A stretch of 64,000 nucleotides of DNA, taken from positions 62,001 to 126,000 of the forward strand of contig NZ_PYWA01000010.1 of the NCBI RefSeq assembly GCF_003056335.1. Reading direction: 5' to 3'. Position 1 is the first letter of the stretch. The number at the start of each line of letters is the position of its first letter. A program made the translations under genes and the position numbers. A model generated the notes under the pieces. That model saw only the letters and a program-made list of their open reading frames with translations, had not been told where the DNA came from and made no database searches. Shown here one piece after another: positions 9,043 to 18,170 of this stretch. Source of the stretch: Paracoccus indicus (lineage in GTDB: Bacteria > Pseudomonadota > Alphaproteobacteria > Rhodobacterales > Rhodobacteraceae).

Positions 9043-9872
9043 CCCGCGGGGGCGGACCAGCCGTCGATGATCGCGATCGCCTCCTCGGCGGTCTCGACAT
9101 AGTGGATCAAGTCCAGGTCGATATCGCTGATGGTGCCGGCGCGGGCCAGGGCCTTCCAGTTGATGATCTCCTCCCAGAAGGACTTGCCGAACAGCAGGAC
9201 GGGGACGCGGGCCATGCGGCCGGTCTGGATCAGGGTCAGCGTCTCGAACAACTCATCCAGCGTGCCGAAGCCGCCCGGAAAGACGGTGATCGCGCAGGCA
9301 CGCATCAGGAAATGCATCTTGCGGATCGCGAAATAGTGGAAGTTGAAGCAGAGGTCCGGCGTCACATGGGCGTTCGGGGCCTGCTCGTGCGGCAGCACGA
9401 TCCCCAGTCCGATCGATTCCCCGCCCGCCTGTTCGGCGCCCAGGTTGCCCGCCTCCATCACGCCGGGGCCGCCGCCGGTGCAGATGACGTATTTCCGCCC
9501 GCCGCTGGCCAGGCTGCGTTCGGTCATCTTCTGGCCGAAGACGCGCGCCTGTTCGTAATATTGCGACAGCGCCGCCAGTTCGGGCGTGCGGGCCTGATCG
9601 GCGCGGTCGGGGGCGGGGATGCGCGCGCCCCCGAAGATCACCACGGTCGATTCGATGCCATGTTCGTCCATGATCATCTGCGGCTTCAAAAGCTCCAGCT
9701 GCAGGCGGACGGGGCGCAATTCGTCGCGCAGCATGAAGTCGGTGTCGGTGAAGGCCAGCCGATAGGACGGCGCGCGGGTCTGGGGCGTGTCGGGCGTGCG
9801 CCTTGCCCGCGCCACGTCCTGATCGCTGTGGGGAAGGGCGTGAACGTGGTCGTCTTTGGGCGTGTCGGTCAT
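9039..9872 (-). CDS. LOG-family protein (TIGR00730-like nucleotide 5'-monophosphate phosphoribohydrolase)
   Basis: Rossmann-fold protein with the LOG signature PGGFGTLDE, preceded by [21 protein letters not shown]. Characterised relatives cleave the N-glycosidic bond of nucleoside monophosphates; older annotations as lysine decarboxylase are wrong. With start 9872 ([13 protein letters not shown] 7 nt upstream) it has 277 residues, longer than the minimal family of about 190 because of an N-terminal extension of roughly 80 residues typical of the alphaproteobacterial subgroup. It is divergent from dapD by 107 bp. Confidence 0.88.
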   Translation of the reverse strand: MTDTPKDDHVHALPHSDQDVARARRTPDTPQTRAPSYRLAFTDTDFMLRDELRPVRLQLELLKPQMIMDEHGIESTVVIFGGARIPAPDRADQARTPELAALSQYYEQARVFGQKMTERSLASGGRKYVICTGGGPGVMEAGNLGAEQAGGESIGLGIVLPHEQAPNAHVTPDLCFNFHYFAIRKMHFLMRACAITVFPGGFGTLDELFETLTLIQTGRMARVPVLLFGKSFWEEIINWKALARAGTISDIDLDLIHYVETAEEAIAIIDGWSAPAG

Positions 9873-9979
9873 CCATGGCCTCATCTGCGGGCCACGCGCG
9901 GATTGCGCGGGCTTTCCCCGATGCTTATAGCCCGACCAAGACGTTTTCCACCCGCACACCCGATCCAAGAGAGGCCATC

Positions 9980-10801
9980 ATGACCCAAGCCCTGGAAACC
10001 GCCATCGAAGCCGCGTGGGAAAACCGCGCCCAGATCAACAGTGGCACCACCGGTTCCGTCCGCGAGGCCGTCGAACAGACCCTGACTCAGTTGGACAGCG
10101 GCGAATTGCGCGTGGCCGAAAAGCGCGGCGACGACTGGCATGTGAACCAATGGGCAAAGAAGGCCGTGCTGCTCTCCTTCCGCCTGAACGACATGGAAGA
10201 AATGTCGGGCGGCCCGCAGGGCAGCAACTGGTGGGACAAGGTGCCGTCGAAATTCCACGGCTGGGGCGAGGCTCAGTGGCGCGAGGCAGGCTTCCGCGCC
10301 GTTCCGGGCGCCATCGTGCGCCGCAGCGCCTTCGTCGGCAAGGGCGCGGTGCTGATGCCCTCTTTCGTGAACCTGGGCGCCCATGTCAGCGAAGGCACGA
10401 TGGTCGACACCTGGGCCACCGTCGGCAGCTGCGCCCAGATCGGCAAGAACGTCCACCTGTCGGGCGGCGTCGGCATCGGCGGCGTGCTGGAGCCCCTGCA
10501 GGCAGGCCCGACCATCATCGAGGACGGCTGCTTTATCGGCGCGCGGTCGGAGGTCGTCGAGGGCTGCATCGTCCGCGAGGGCGCGGTTCTGGGCATGGGC
10601 GTCTATATCGGCCAATCGACCAAGATCGTCGACCGCGAGACGGGCGAAGTCATGTATGGCGAAGTCCCCGCAGGGTCGGTCGTCGTGTCGGGCTCGATGC
10701 CCTCGAAGAACGGCGTGCATCTTTATTGCGCGGTGATCGTCAAGCGCGTGGACGCCAAGACCCGTGCCAAGACCTCGGTCAACGAACTGCTGCGCGATTG
10801 A
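9980..10801 (+). CDS. dapD: Tetrahydrodipicolinate N-succinyltransferase
   Basis: Succinylates tetrahydrodipicolinate in the succinylase branch of diaminopimelate and lysine synthesis. It has 273 residues. The N-terminal helical domain is followed by a left-handed beta-helix of hexapeptide repeats (from about [19 protein letters not shown] to [16 protein letters not shown]), ending in [25 protein letters not shown] 9980 has GAGAGG just upstream. A DapC-like aminotransferase for the next step is encoded at 35173 in the same window. Confidence 0.96.
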   Translation: MTQALETAIEAAWENRAQINSGTTGSVREAVEQTLTQLDSGELRVAEKRGDDWHVNQWAKKAVLLSFRLNDMEEMSGGPQGSNWWDKVPSKFHGWGEAQWREAGFRAVPGAIVRRSAFVGKGAVLMPSFVNLGAHVSEGTMVDTWATVGSCAQIGKNVHLSGGVGIGGVLEPLQAGPTIIEDGCFIGARSEVVEGCIVREGAVLGMGVYIGQSTKIVDRETGEVMYGEVPAGSVVVSGSMPSKNGVHLYCAVIVKRVDAKTRAKTSVNELLRD

Positions 10802-10819
10802 TCGCGAAAGGGGGCGGGG

Positions 10820-11272
10820 ATGACGACGCTTTACATCGACGCCGATGCCTGCCCCGTCAAATCCGAGGCGGAACGCGTGGCCACAAGGCTGCGCGTTCCC
10901 ATGGTGCTGGTTTGCAACGGTGGGCTGCGCCCGTCGCAGAACCCGCTGGTCACCTTGCAGATCGTCCCCGAGGGTCCGGATGTCGCCGACATCTGGATCG
11001 CCGAGAATTGCGGGCCGGGCGATGTCGTCGTGACGGCGGACCTGCCCCTGGCCGACCGCTGCCTGAAGGCGGGGGCGCGCGTGCTGCGCCACGACGGCGA
11101 TCCGCTGACCATCGCCAATATCGGCGGGCGGCTGGCGACGCGCGACCTGATGGCCGATTTGCGGGCATCGAACCCCTTCATGCAGGGCGGTGGGGCGTCC
11201 TTCGGCAAGGCCGACAGGGCGCGCTTCCTGCAGGCTCTGGACCGGGAGCTGACCAAAGCCCTGCGCGGCTGA
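10820..11272 (+). CDS. YaiI/YqxD (DUF188) family protein
   Basis: A 150-residue member of UPF0178, starting [17 protein letters not shown]. The Asp-rich start (YIDADACP), the [16 protein letters not shown] segment and the end motif [22 protein letters not shown] are family hallmarks, and the acidic residues suggest a PIN-like nuclease fold. No biochemical role is established. GGGGCGGGG lies just before ATG 10820. It follows dapD by 18 bp and is probably co-transcribed. Confidence 0.92.
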   Translation: MTTLYIDADACPVKSEAERVATRLRVPMVLVCNGGLRPSQNPLVTLQIVPEGPDVADIWIAENCGPGDVVVTADLPLADRCLKAGARVLRHDGDPLTIANIGGRLATRDLMADLRASNPFMQGGGASFGKADRARFLQALDRELTKALRG

Positions 11273-11333
11273 GGGAAACCCTGCGGCAAGGACCGCGTTG
11301 ACCGCTGATACGATCCAGAAAGCCCGAGGCGAC

Positions 11334-11912
11334 ATGACCGACCACATCAGCATTTCCGATCTGGTCGAAAGGGTCAGTCATGCCTCGAATGAAGAGGAAA
11401 CCAGCGTCGCGCAGATCGTTCAGGCGCTTGGCCAGACGTCCTTCCTGCCGAACATGATGATTCCGGCGCTGGCAGTGGTCTCGCCCTTGTCGGGGGTGCC
11501 GCTGTTTTCTTCGATCTGTGGTCTGACGATTGCCCTTGTGGCGGTGCAGATGCTGATCCAGCGCAATCACATCTGGCTGCCGGATTTCCTGATGCGCAAG
11601 CATCTGCGCACGCAGCGGGTGCGCAAGGCGACCGACTGGATGAAGAAACCCGCACGGTTTTTGGACCGCATCACCAAGGAACGCCTGCGCCTGCTGGTTC
11701 ATCGGCCGTTCCTCTGGGTGACGCAGTTGATCTGCCTGCTTTGCGGGCTGACTATGCCGTTCCTGGAACTGGTGCCCTTCACCTCGTCGCTGATGGGGGT
11801 AGTCGTCTGCCTCTTTGCCTTTGGGATGCTGGCACGCGACGGGCTGTTCACGCTGCTGGGGCTGGGGGCATTGGGCGGCGTGGGCTGGGCCGCGACGCGC
11901 CTGATCGCCTGA
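11334..11912 (+). CDS. ExoD-family membrane protein
   Basis: A 192-residue protein of the exopolysaccharide synthesis ExoD family. The soluble N-terminus contains ISISDLVERV and a hydrophobic stretch FLPNMMIPALAVVSPLSGVPLFS; three or four further membrane segments follow. Rhizobial exoD affects exopolysaccharide production and alkaline tolerance; the mechanism is unknown. I use ATG 11334 rather than the upstream TTG at 11298. A large perfect-looking hairpin (11943-11997) lies 30 bp beyond the stop. Confidence 0.88.
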   Translation: MTDHISISDLVERVSHASNEEETSVAQIVQALGQTSFLPNMMIPALAVVSPLSGVPLFSSICGLTIALVAVQMLIQRNHIWLPDFLMRKHLRTQRVRKATDWMKKPARFLDRITKERLRLLVHRPFLWVTQLICLLCGLTMPFLELVPFTSSLMGVVVCLFAFGMLARDGLFTLLGLGALGGVGWAATRLIA

Positions 11913-11942
11913 CGCAGCGTCGGTGGAGAGCGGAGCGCATGA

Positions 11943-11997
11943 GCCGGCCATCGAGGCCGGCGCATGCGCCGCCGCGGCGTCGGCCTCGATGGCCGAC
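11943..11997. terminator. Long hairpin between convergent exoD-like and crotonase genes
   Basis: Two 21-nt arms, 11943-11963 and 11977-11997, are complementary at all but two positions, which are G-T/wobble changes, around a 13-nt loop. Both arms contain GGCCATCGAGGCC or its complement. There is no T tract on either side. A bidirectional transcription stop for the two convergent genes is the simplest reading. Confidence 0.6.
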
Positions 11998-12015
11998 GAC
12001 TCGGCGATCCTGCCC

Positions 12016-12816
12016 TCAGTCGGCGGGCTTGATCTTGGCGGCGGATCCCGTGGCGAAGGCCTCCAGTCGCTCACGCGCGGCGTCCTGGGTGTTCACGACA
12101 CCGGCCACCACCGATTCGGCATAGGCGGCATCAAGCGCGCTCATGTTCTGCATGTGGCTGATGGCCGAGCAGATGGCGAAGTTCGACAGGGGCGGGTTCT
12201 TGGCGGCGGCGCGGGCGATCTCCCATGCCTTCGCCTCGGCGTCGTCGACAAGATATTGGCACAGGCCGACATCGACCGCCTCGGTCCCACGATAAAGCCG
12301 CCCCGACAGCATCATGTCGATCATCCGCGCCTTGCCGATCAGGTCGGCCACGCGGATCGTTGCGCCACCGCCGGTGAACAGCCCGCGCTGGCCCTCGGGC
12401 AGGCCGAAATAGGTGCCAGGCCCCGCCACCCGGATATGCGCCGCGCTGGCCAGTTCCAGACCGCCACCGACGACCGCGCCCTTCAGCACGGCAATGATCG
12501 GCACTCCGCCGTATTCCATCTTGTTGAAGGCCTCGTGCCAGCGCAGGCACAGGTGCATGAAGTCGCTAGCATTGCGGTTTTCGCGGTGATGTTCCACCAG
12601 ATCCAGGCCAGCGCTGAAATGATCGCCGTTCGACCGCAGGATCGCCGCCCGCACCCCTGCGCGTGGCAGGGTGGTGAAGATGTCGATCAACTCCTCGATC
12701 GTGGCGGCATCCAGCGCATTGCGCTTGGCGGGACGGTTCAGCGTGACGGTGGCGATCTGGTCGTCGTCCACCTCCAGCAGGATGTTTTCCAGTTTCAGAT
12801 CCGCGATGCCGCGCAT
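12016..12816 (-). CDS. Enoyl-CoA hydratase/isomerase (crotonase) family protein
   Basis: A 266-residue crotonase-fold protein acting on an acyl-CoA thioester. The oxyanion-hole segment is [15 protein letters not shown]; both positions that hold catalytic glutamates in enoyl-CoA hydratase are Glu here (GGGLE and GLPEGQRG). The N-terminal [14 protein letters not shown] and SAGLDL are standard. The tail IKPAD is short, and the exact substrate cannot be assigned. A GGAGGAG site precedes ATG 12816. It lies 70 bp below the AEC gene and may be the tail of that operon. Confidence 0.88.
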   Translation of the reverse strand: MRGIADLKLENILLEVDDDQIATVTLNRPAKRNALDAATIEELIDIFTTLPRAGVRAAILRSNGDHFSAGLDLVEHHRENRNASDFMHLCLRWHEAFNKMEYGGVPIIAVLKGAVVGGGLELASAAHIRVAGPGTYFGLPEGQRGLFTGGGATIRVADLIGKARMIDMMLSGRLYRGTEAVDVGLCQYLVDDAEAKAWEIARAAAKNPPLSNFAICSAISHMQNMSALDAAYAESVVAGVVNTQDAARERLEAFATGSAAKIKPAD

Positions 12817-12886
12817 GTTCGGGTCTCCTCCCTCAAAGTGACATGTCGGGGATAGCCTGCCGCCCCGTCGGGGTCGAGAGGCCCCC

Positions 12887-13810
12887 TTAGGCCCCGATCA
12901 GCGTGATAACCACGGGGATCGTCACGATGCTGAACGCGGTCGAGATCAGGATCGCCGCCGAGACCCGCTGCTGCCCCACCCCGAAATGCTGCGCCAGGAT
13001 ATAGACGTTGCCCGCCACGGGCAGGGCTGCGGCAGCGATCATCACGCCCGCGGCAAAGGGCTCGACCGCCAGAAGCCAAGCGGCGATGCCCACCGCCAGC
13101 GGATGCAGGACCAGCTTCGCGACGCTCAGCCACCCCGAGGCCGCCATCCGCCGTAACTGCCGCCCCGCAAGGCTGGCCCCGATGGCGAACAATGCGCCGG
13201 GGGTGGCGGCTTGTCCCAAGATGGTCAGGAATTCGTCCAACGGTCCGGGCATCGGCAGATGCAGCAGCGACCAAGACAGCCCCGCCACCATCGACAGGAT
13301 CATCGGGTTCGCCGCCACTCCGCGCAGCACCGGCAGGATCGCGGCCACCCGCAACCCGCCTTGTCGCGCGCCGTGGATGATCAGCGTGATCAGCGTGGAA
13401 AAGACCAGCATGTCGATGGTCAGCACCATCAGCACCGGCCCCACGGCGCGTTCGCCCAGCAGGACGACCAGCATCGGGACGCCCAGGAAACCGGTGTTGC
13501 CGGTCATGCAGCATTGGGCCTCCATCGCGGCGTCAGGCAGGGGCAGGCCGCGCGCGCGGGCCACCGCCATGCCGATGCCCCAGACCAGCGTCGATCCCGC
13601 CAGATAGGCCAGCACGAAGCGCAGGTCGAACAGCGCGGCCAGATCCAGCCCCGCGGCAAAGCGGAACAGCATGGCCGAGAGCGCGAAGTAGAAGACGAAT
13701 TTCGTCAGCCAGGCTGCGGCCTCGGACGGGAAGAACCGCGATGCGGCGGCGGCCCAGCCAAGTCCGATCAGCCCGAAAAAGGGCAGCGTCTTCAAGAAAA
13801 TCTCGGTCAA
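12887..13810 (-). CDS. AEC-family (auxin efflux carrier type) transporter
   Basis: A 307-residue permease with about ten membrane helices and a central hydrophilic loop; features include [17 protein letters not shown] and a C-terminal half with [14 protein letters not shown] and [19 protein letters not shown]. Bacterial members carry malate, malonate or other organic anions. The start appears to be TTG at 13810 (TTGACCGAG), with GGGGAC upstream and no earlier ATG in frame. It begins 27 bp after mbfA on the same strand, the last clear member of a six-gene run. Confidence 0.87.
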   Translation of the reverse strand: MTEIFLKTLPFFGLIGLGWAAAASRFFPSEAAAWLTKFVFYFALSAMLFRFAAGLDLAALFDLRFVLAYLAGSTLVWGIGMAVARARGLPLPDAAMEAQCCMTGNTGFLGVPMLVVLLGERAVGPVLMVLTIDMLVFSTLITLIIHGARQGGLRVAAILPVLRGVAANPMILSMVAGLSWSLLHLPMPGPLDEFLTILGQAATPGALFAIGASLAGRQLRRMAASGWLSVAKLVLHPLAVGIAAWLLAVEPFAAGVMIAAAALPVAGNVYILAQHFGVGQQRVSAAILISTAFSIVTIPVVITLIGA

Positions 13811-13837
13811 TCCAATGGTCCCCGTTGCCGGGGGGCG

Positions 13838-14821
13838 TCATCCGGAGCCGATCAGCACCCCCACGGCCAGCACCAGACCACCGCCCACGACCACTTGCAA
13901 GGTGGCCCGCCAGAAGGGCGTCTGCATCCAGCGGTTCTGGATCCAGGCGATGGCCCACAGCTCGACGAAGACGACCATGATGGCGATGGTGGTGGCGGTC
14001 CAAAAATCGGGGATCAGATAGGGCAGGGCGTGCCCCAGACCGCCCACCGCCGTCATCACCCCCGAGGACAACCCCCGCTTCAAAGGCGATCCGCGACCCG
14101 AGATGACGCCGTCATCGGATGCGGCCTCGGTGAAGCCCATGCTGATGCCCGCGCCGATGCTGGCGGCCAGCCCGACCAGGAAGGTCGTCCAGGGGTCCTG
14201 CGTGGCGAAGGCCACTGCGAAGATCGGCGCAAGGGTCGAGACGCTGCCGTCCATCAGCCCCGCCAGACCCGGCTGCACCCAGGTCAGCACGAAATCGCGA
14301 TGCGCGACGGCATCCTCCTCGGCGCGGCTGTCGTCGTCCAGATGGCGGTCGCTCAGCTCGGCGGCACGGTTTTCATGGCCACGTTCGGCGGCGGCCAGAT
14401 CGCCCAGCAGCTTGCGGGTCCCGGCGTCCAGGCTTTGCTGGGCTGCGCGGGCATAGAAATCGGCGGCGTCGCGTTCCATGCCGGCGGCCTCGGCGCGGAT
14501 GGTTTCCAGCGACAGGTTCTGCATCATCCAGGCGGGACGGCGGGAGAAATAGCCCGCGACATGTTCGCGCCGGATCACCGGGATCGCATCGCCGAAGCGC
14601 CGGGTGAAAGTGTCGATCAGTTGGCGGCGGTGGCCGTCCTCCTCCTCGCTCATGCCGTCGAAGACGGCGGCGGTGGCGGGGTAATCGGCCCGCAGGAAAT
14701 CGGCCCAGCTGCGATAGATGCGGGCATCATCCTCCTCGGAGGCGATGGCCAGGGCCAGGATCTCGCGCTCGGACAGGTCGGTCAGGCGCTTGCGGGTGGA
14801 CATGAAGGACAGGTTCATCAT
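13838..14821 (-). CDS. mbfA: MbfA-type membrane ferritin (ferritin-like domain fused to VIT1/CCC1 transporter)
   Basis: A 327-residue protein of two parts. Residues about 10-165 form a rubrerythrin/ferritin-like helical bundle with iron-ligand pairs such as SEEDDARIYRSW, EEEDGHRRQL, ERDAADFYARA and AERGHENRA. Residues about 180-327 are a VIT/CCC1-like membrane domain (QPGLAGLMDGSVSTLAPIFAVAF, then GAGISMGFTEAASDDG). MbfA in Agrobacterium and Bradyrhizobium exports iron and protects from peroxide and acid. Two adjacent ATGs open the gene at 14821. It starts 6 bp after the TusA-like gene, so it is very probably in one transcript with the sensor-regulator pair upstream. Confidence 0.88.
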   Translation of the reverse strand: MMNLSFMSTRKRLTDLSEREILALAIASEEDDARIYRSWADFLRADYPATAAVFDGMSEEEDGHRRQLIDTFTRRFGDAIPVIRREHVAGYFSRRPAWMMQNLSLETIRAEAAGMERDAADFYARAAQQSLDAGTRKLLGDLAAAERGHENRAAELSDRHLDDDSRAEEDAVAHRDFVLTWVQPGLAGLMDGSVSTLAPIFAVAFATQDPWTTFLVGLAASIGAGISMGFTEAASDDGVISGRGSPLKRGLSSGVMTAVGGLGHALPYLIPDFWTATTIAIMVVFVELWAIAWIQNRWMQTPFWRATLQVVVGGGLVLAVGVLIGSG

Positions 14822-14827
14822 TCGCGC

Positions 14828-15076
14828 TCAAATATCCTGTGGGGAGGAGCTCTCTGCCCCCCGCTGCACCGTGAATTCATGCGCGCCGTCGGGCAGGTCG
14901 CGCTGCGCCACCATGACATGACCTGCCTGCCCGCAGAAATGCGGCACATCGACCACCGACATCGGATCCGTGGCGGTCAGGACGACACGGTCCCCCGGTG
15001 CCACGTCCATCAGCGCCTTGCGCAGGCGCAGCACCGGCAGGGGGCACAGAAGGTCGCGCGCATCGATCCGTGTCAC
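14828..15076 (-). CDS. TusA-like sulfur-carrier protein
   Basis: An 82-residue SirA/TusA-fold protein with the hallmark cysteine in DLLCPLPVLRLRKAL (CPxP motif), followed by GDRVVLTATDPMSVVDVPHFC. TusA-type proteins hold a persulfide on this Cys and pass sulfur to tRNA thiolation, molybdenum cofactor or dissimilatory sulfur pathways. The start is GTG at 15076, overlapping the TGA of the upstream DUF2478 gene by 4 bp (GTGA), so the two are translationally coupled. The location beside MbfA and DUF2478 is unusual for a housekeeping TusA and argues for a dedicated sulfur carrier. Confidence 0.85.
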   Translation of the reverse strand: MTRIDARDLLCPLPVLRLRKALMDVAPGDRVVLTATDPMSVVDVPHFCGQAGHVMVAQRDLPDGAHEFTVQRGAESSSPQDI

Positions 15077-15585
15077 GACAGGGCCGCCGCCTGCCCAAGG
15101 CACCAGTCGGTGACGGCCTCGGGGGGCAGTTCGACCGCCAGATCGCCCGCAAAATCGATGAAGGCGGCACGCTGCTGGCGGGGGACGTAAAGCACCACCG
15201 GCTGTCCATCCGCCGCCGCCTGCGCGATCAGGCTGTAGAAGCCGCGGCCCATCGCCTCTTGCCGGCCGAACTTGGGGATGATGACCAGTTCCGCGCCGGG
15301 CAGGGTGGGGGCCGTGCGGGCGACGACCTCCTCGAGCGCGCCGGTGTCCAGACGACAGCCCGAAGCCCCCGCCCCAAGCGATTGAGAGATGCGCACCGGG
15401 GCCGTCTGATCGCCGATCACCTGCATGTCCATGTCGCAGGCGCAATCGGGGCCCAGGTCGTGGTTGGTCTGCACCGCCCCCGCGATCCGCATGCCGCGGG
15501 CCTGCAGGTCGCGGGCCAGATCCGCGATCAGGCGGTCGGCGGCACCGGGGGCCGCGCTTTCATCAAGGCCGAACCATGCCAGCAT
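15073..15585 (-). CDS. DUF2478-family protein
   Basis: A 170-residue protein starting MLAWFGLDESAAPGA, preceded by AGGGGAA. Recognisable DUF2478 features are the opening domain with GMRIAGAVQTNHD, the CACDMDM segment (two cysteines), ISQSLGAGASGCRLD with another Cys, and IIPKFGRQEAMGRGFYSLIAQA. The fold resembles P-loop-like nucleotide-binding proteins, but no classical Walker A is visible. DUF2478 genes are often seen near molybdate or molybdenum-cofactor genes; the function is not established. It is fused by a GTGA overlap to the TusA-like gene. Confidence 0.75.
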   Translation of the reverse strand: MLAWFGLDESAAPGAADRLIADLARDLQARGMRIAGAVQTNHDLGPDCACDMDMQVIGDQTAPVRISQSLGAGASGCRLDTGALEEVVARTAPTLPGAELVIIPKFGRQEAMGRGFYSLIAQAAADGQPVVLYVPRQQRAAFIDFAGDLAVELPPEAVTDWCLGQAAALS

Positions 15586-15601
15586 TGTCGTTTCCCCTGT
15601 C

Positions 15602-16240
15602 TCAGACGCCGCTATCCAGCGCGAATTTCATCAAGCCGTTGATCCCGTCCACGCCCAGCTTCTTCTTCAGAACCGAGGAGGTGTTCGCCGCCGTCTTGTA
15701 GCTGACCCCGATGCGATCCGCGATGGCCTGCAGACCCTGACCCTGTCCGATCAGCGCCAGAACCTGCCTTTCACGATCCGACAGCGCGCCAAGCGGATCG
15801 TCCGCCGCCCCCGCCCGCAGCGTGGCCAGCGCCATCGCCTGGCGGGCGTCCAGGTAGAACTCGCCCGCCTCCAGCGTGGTGACGGCCTGACGGAAATCGG
15901 CGGGGGGCGCGTTTTTGGACAGGAAACCCTGCGCGCCCTCCTGCAACGCCCGCGCCGCAAACCCCGTCTGGTCGTTCATGGAAAAGATCAGGATACGGGC
16001 ATCGGGGGCCTTGTCACGCAGCGGCGCGATCAGATCCAGCCCGCCCGCATCCGGCAGGCTGATGTCCAGGACGATCAGGTCGGGCAGGGGGGCGTCGATC
16101 AGCTGGGACAGGGCATCCTCGCCCGACATCGCCTGACCGACGGGGTCATAGCCAAGGTCGCGGAGCAGCCTGCTGGCACCAAGGTGGGTGATGGGGTGGT
16201 CGTCGATTACAAGCGCGCGTTTGGTCACGTCAGGGTCCAT
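15602..16240 (-). CDS. NarL/FixJ-type response regulator
   Basis: A 212-residue two-component regulator. The receiver domain (6-125) has acidic D13/D14, the phosphoacceptor D59 in LIVLDIS and the conserved K109 in GFLSKNAPP. The LuxR-type helix-turn-helix occupies about 150-208 (LSDRERQVLALIGQGQGLQAIADRIGVS). Its ATG directly follows the TGA of the histidine kinase gene with no gap. The likely targets include its own operon, because effector genes follow 16 bp downstream; this is an inference. Confidence 0.93.
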   Translation of the reverse strand: MDPDVTKRALVIDDHPITHLGASRLLRDLGYDPVGQAMSGEDALSQLIDAPLPDLIVLDISLPDAGGLDLIAPLRDKAPDARILIFSMNDQTGFAARALQEGAQGFLSKNAPPADFRQAVTTLEAGEFYLDARQAMALATLRAGAADDPLGALSDRERQVLALIGQGQGLQAIADRIGVSYKTAANTSSVLKKKLGVDGINGLMKFALDSGV

Positions 16241-17554
16241 TCATGGTGTCGTCGGGCGAGGCAGGCGGGCCATCAGCCGCGTTCCCTCGCCGCCCGATTC
16301 GATCCGCAGATCGCCCCCCAGCAGGGTGATTCTTTCGCGCATGCCGGTCAGGCCGGTGCCGTCGCGGTGGTCGGGGGCGAAGCCTGCTCCGTCATCGGTC
16401 AGGATCATGCGCCAATGCGCGGGATCGGTCCAGAGCCGGATCCCCACCCCCCGCGCCCCCGCATGGCGCAGCGCGTTCGTCGTGCCTTCCTGAACGATGC
16501 GGAAGAGGGTCAGGGCAGTGGCCTCATCGGGTTCGGGCAGGCCTGCGGCGATCTCCAGGTCGAAGCGGATGTCGGGCATGCGGCGGGCCAGGTCGTCGAT
16601 GTAATCGCGCAGCACGGTCGCCAGCGGCAGCTGCCCCACGGCCATGGGTCGCAGGTCGTTCAGCAGGGTGCGGTTCAGCTGGCCGATCTGCTCGGCGATC
16701 GCCGCGATCTGCCGGGCCGAGGCGGCGGTTGCGGCATCTGGGGCGGCGGTGGCCAGGGCATCGGCCTCGACCCGCAGACCGAAGAGGCAGGGGCCCATTT
16801 CATCGTGCAGGTCGCGGGCGATGGATTTGCGTTCGGCATCGGCGCGACTGACGATCTGATGCTGCAGGCGCTGGCGGTCCAAACGCGCCTGCGCCAGCGT
16901 GTCGGCCAGCTGGTCCACGTGGCGGGCCAAGGGCGCAAGATCCGGCTGCTGCAGGGGGCCTATGCGGCCGTCCAGTTCACCGCGCGTCATCTCCGACAGG
17001 CGCGACCCAAGGGCCGATACCGGGCGCAGCGCCTGCCGCACCGCCCACCAGACCAGCGCCCCTTGCAGGGCCACCATGGCCAGCACCAGCACCATCAGGT
17101 CGCGCATGTCGCGCCATGCCTGCGCGATCTGGCGCGAGGGATCGCCCGCGATCACGACCATCCCCTGCGGCCGCCCCTCGATCACCACGGGCAGGCGCGA
17201 TTCGTTCACCTCGGGGGCGACCAGATCGCGGAACCATGCGGGGACGCCCTGGGGTCGGTCGACAAAGCCCGCCGGGCGGCGCGGCGTGCCGGTGCGGGCG
17301 TCCAGCACCGCGATGCGGGCGTTTGGCGGTTCGGTCAGGCGTTCTGGCAGCAGCGCCATGATGCGGTCGGGCGGCACCGCGCCCTGCATGGTACCGATGG
17401 TGGCCAGCACCAGGTGCCGCGCCGTCTGCGCCCCAAGGCGGTTGCCCGCCGCGATGTCATGGCGCAGCCGGTCCAGACTGCCCACGGCCAAGACCGCGAT
17501 CAGCAACAGCTGCGTTGTCAGGATCACGATCAGGATGCGGGTCTTCAGCGTCAT
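16241..17554 (-). CDS. NarX/HPK7-type sensor histidine kinase
   Basis: A 437-residue membrane kinase, partner of the adjacent response regulator. TM1 is about 6-26, a periplasmic sensor domain of about 125 residues follows, TM2 is about 152-171, then HAMP (172-225). The HisKA_3 dimerisation domain has the phosphorylatable H250 in ARDLHDEMGPC; the ATPase domain shows the N box (TTNALRHA) and DDGAGF. The periplasmic part has no cysteines, so metal-thiol sensing there is unlikely; the signal is unknown. A start at 17554 (MTLKTRILIV) is preferred over an upstream frame opening at 17596. Confidence 0.92.
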   Translation of the reverse strand: MTLKTRILIVILTTQLLLIAVLAVGSLDRLRHDIAAGNRLGAQTARHLVLATIGTMQGAVPPDRIMALLPERLTEPPNARIAVLDARTGTPRRPAGFVDRPQGVPAWFRDLVAPEVNESRLPVVIEGRPQGMVVIAGDPSRQIAQAWRDMRDLMVLVLAMVALQGALVWWAVRQALRPVSALGSRLSEMTRGELDGRIGPLQQPDLAPLARHVDQLADTLAQARLDRQRLQHQIVSRADAERKSIARDLHDEMGPCLFGLRVEADALATAAPDAATAASARQIAAIAEQIGQLNRTLLNDLRPMAVGQLPLATVLRDYIDDLARRMPDIRFDLEIAAGLPEPDEATALTLFRIVQEGTTNALRHAGARGVGIRLWTDPAHWRMILTDDGAGFAPDHRDGTGLTGMRERITLLGGDLRIESGGEGTRLMARLPRPTTP

Positions 17555-17668
17555 GGCCGCAGACTGGCGGCAAGCGGGTGCCGGGGCAATGGGCAAGCGG
17601 GGCCGATATTCGCGCCGCCTGCAAGGGACGGGCTTTCCAGTGCCATGTCGCTGTCATAGAGATACGCC

Positions 17669-18121
17669 ATGAGCGATTATCAAGACCTTGCCGCCCGCAT
17701 CCGGGCCCTGACCGAGGGAGAGACCGACGAGGTCGCCCTGATGGCCACCATGGCCTGCGAATTGCACCATTCGGACGACCGCTTCGACTGGACCGGCTTC
17801 TATCGGGTCGTGGCGCCCGAACTGCTGAAGATCGGCCCCTATCAGGGCGGTCACGGCTGTCTGGTCATTCCCTTCGCGCGGGGCGTCTGCGGCGCCGCCG
17901 CCCGCACGCGCCAGACCCAGATCGTCGCCGATGTCGAGGCTTTCCCGGGCCATATCGCCTGTTCGTCCTCGACCCGGTCGGAAATCGTGCTGCCGGTCAT
18001 CGGGCGCGACGACCGGTTGATCGGGGTGCTGGACATCGACAGCGACCGTCCGGACGCCTTCGACCAGAGCGACGCCGACGCGCTTTCCTCCATGCTGGCC
18101 GAGGTCTTCGGCCGGCTTTGA
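17669..18121 (+). CDS. msrC: Free methionine-(R)-sulfoxide reductase (GAF domain)
   Basis: A 150-residue GAF-domain enzyme that reduces free L-methionine-(R)-sulfoxide. The three catalytic or resolving cysteines of the family are all present: C64 in GHGCLVIPF, C74 in RGVCGAAA and C98 in GHIACSSS, with the family motif RSEIVLPV after them. It is divergent from the sensor kinase (115 bp). It heads a plus-strand run with LysE and RluA-like genes. An oxidative-stress role fits the neighbouring MbfA operon, but no shared regulation is visible. Confidence 0.93.
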   Translation: MSDYQDLAARIRALTEGETDEVALMATMACELHHSDDRFDWTGFYRVVAPELLKIGPYQGGHGCLVIPFARGVCGAAARTRQTQIVADVEAFPGHIACSSSTRSEIVLPVIGRDDRLIGVLDIDSDRPDAFDQSDADALSSMLAEVFGRL

Positions 18122-18170
18122 TCCGAAACGTCGCGGGCGCGCCGCCTGCATGGGTGCGAAAGGGCATCAG

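Noticed and set aside
13838-14821. Plain rubrerythrin or plain nodulin/VIT transporter
   Set aside because: Both domains are in one uninterrupted frame with the MbfA order, ferritin-like first and membrane part second.
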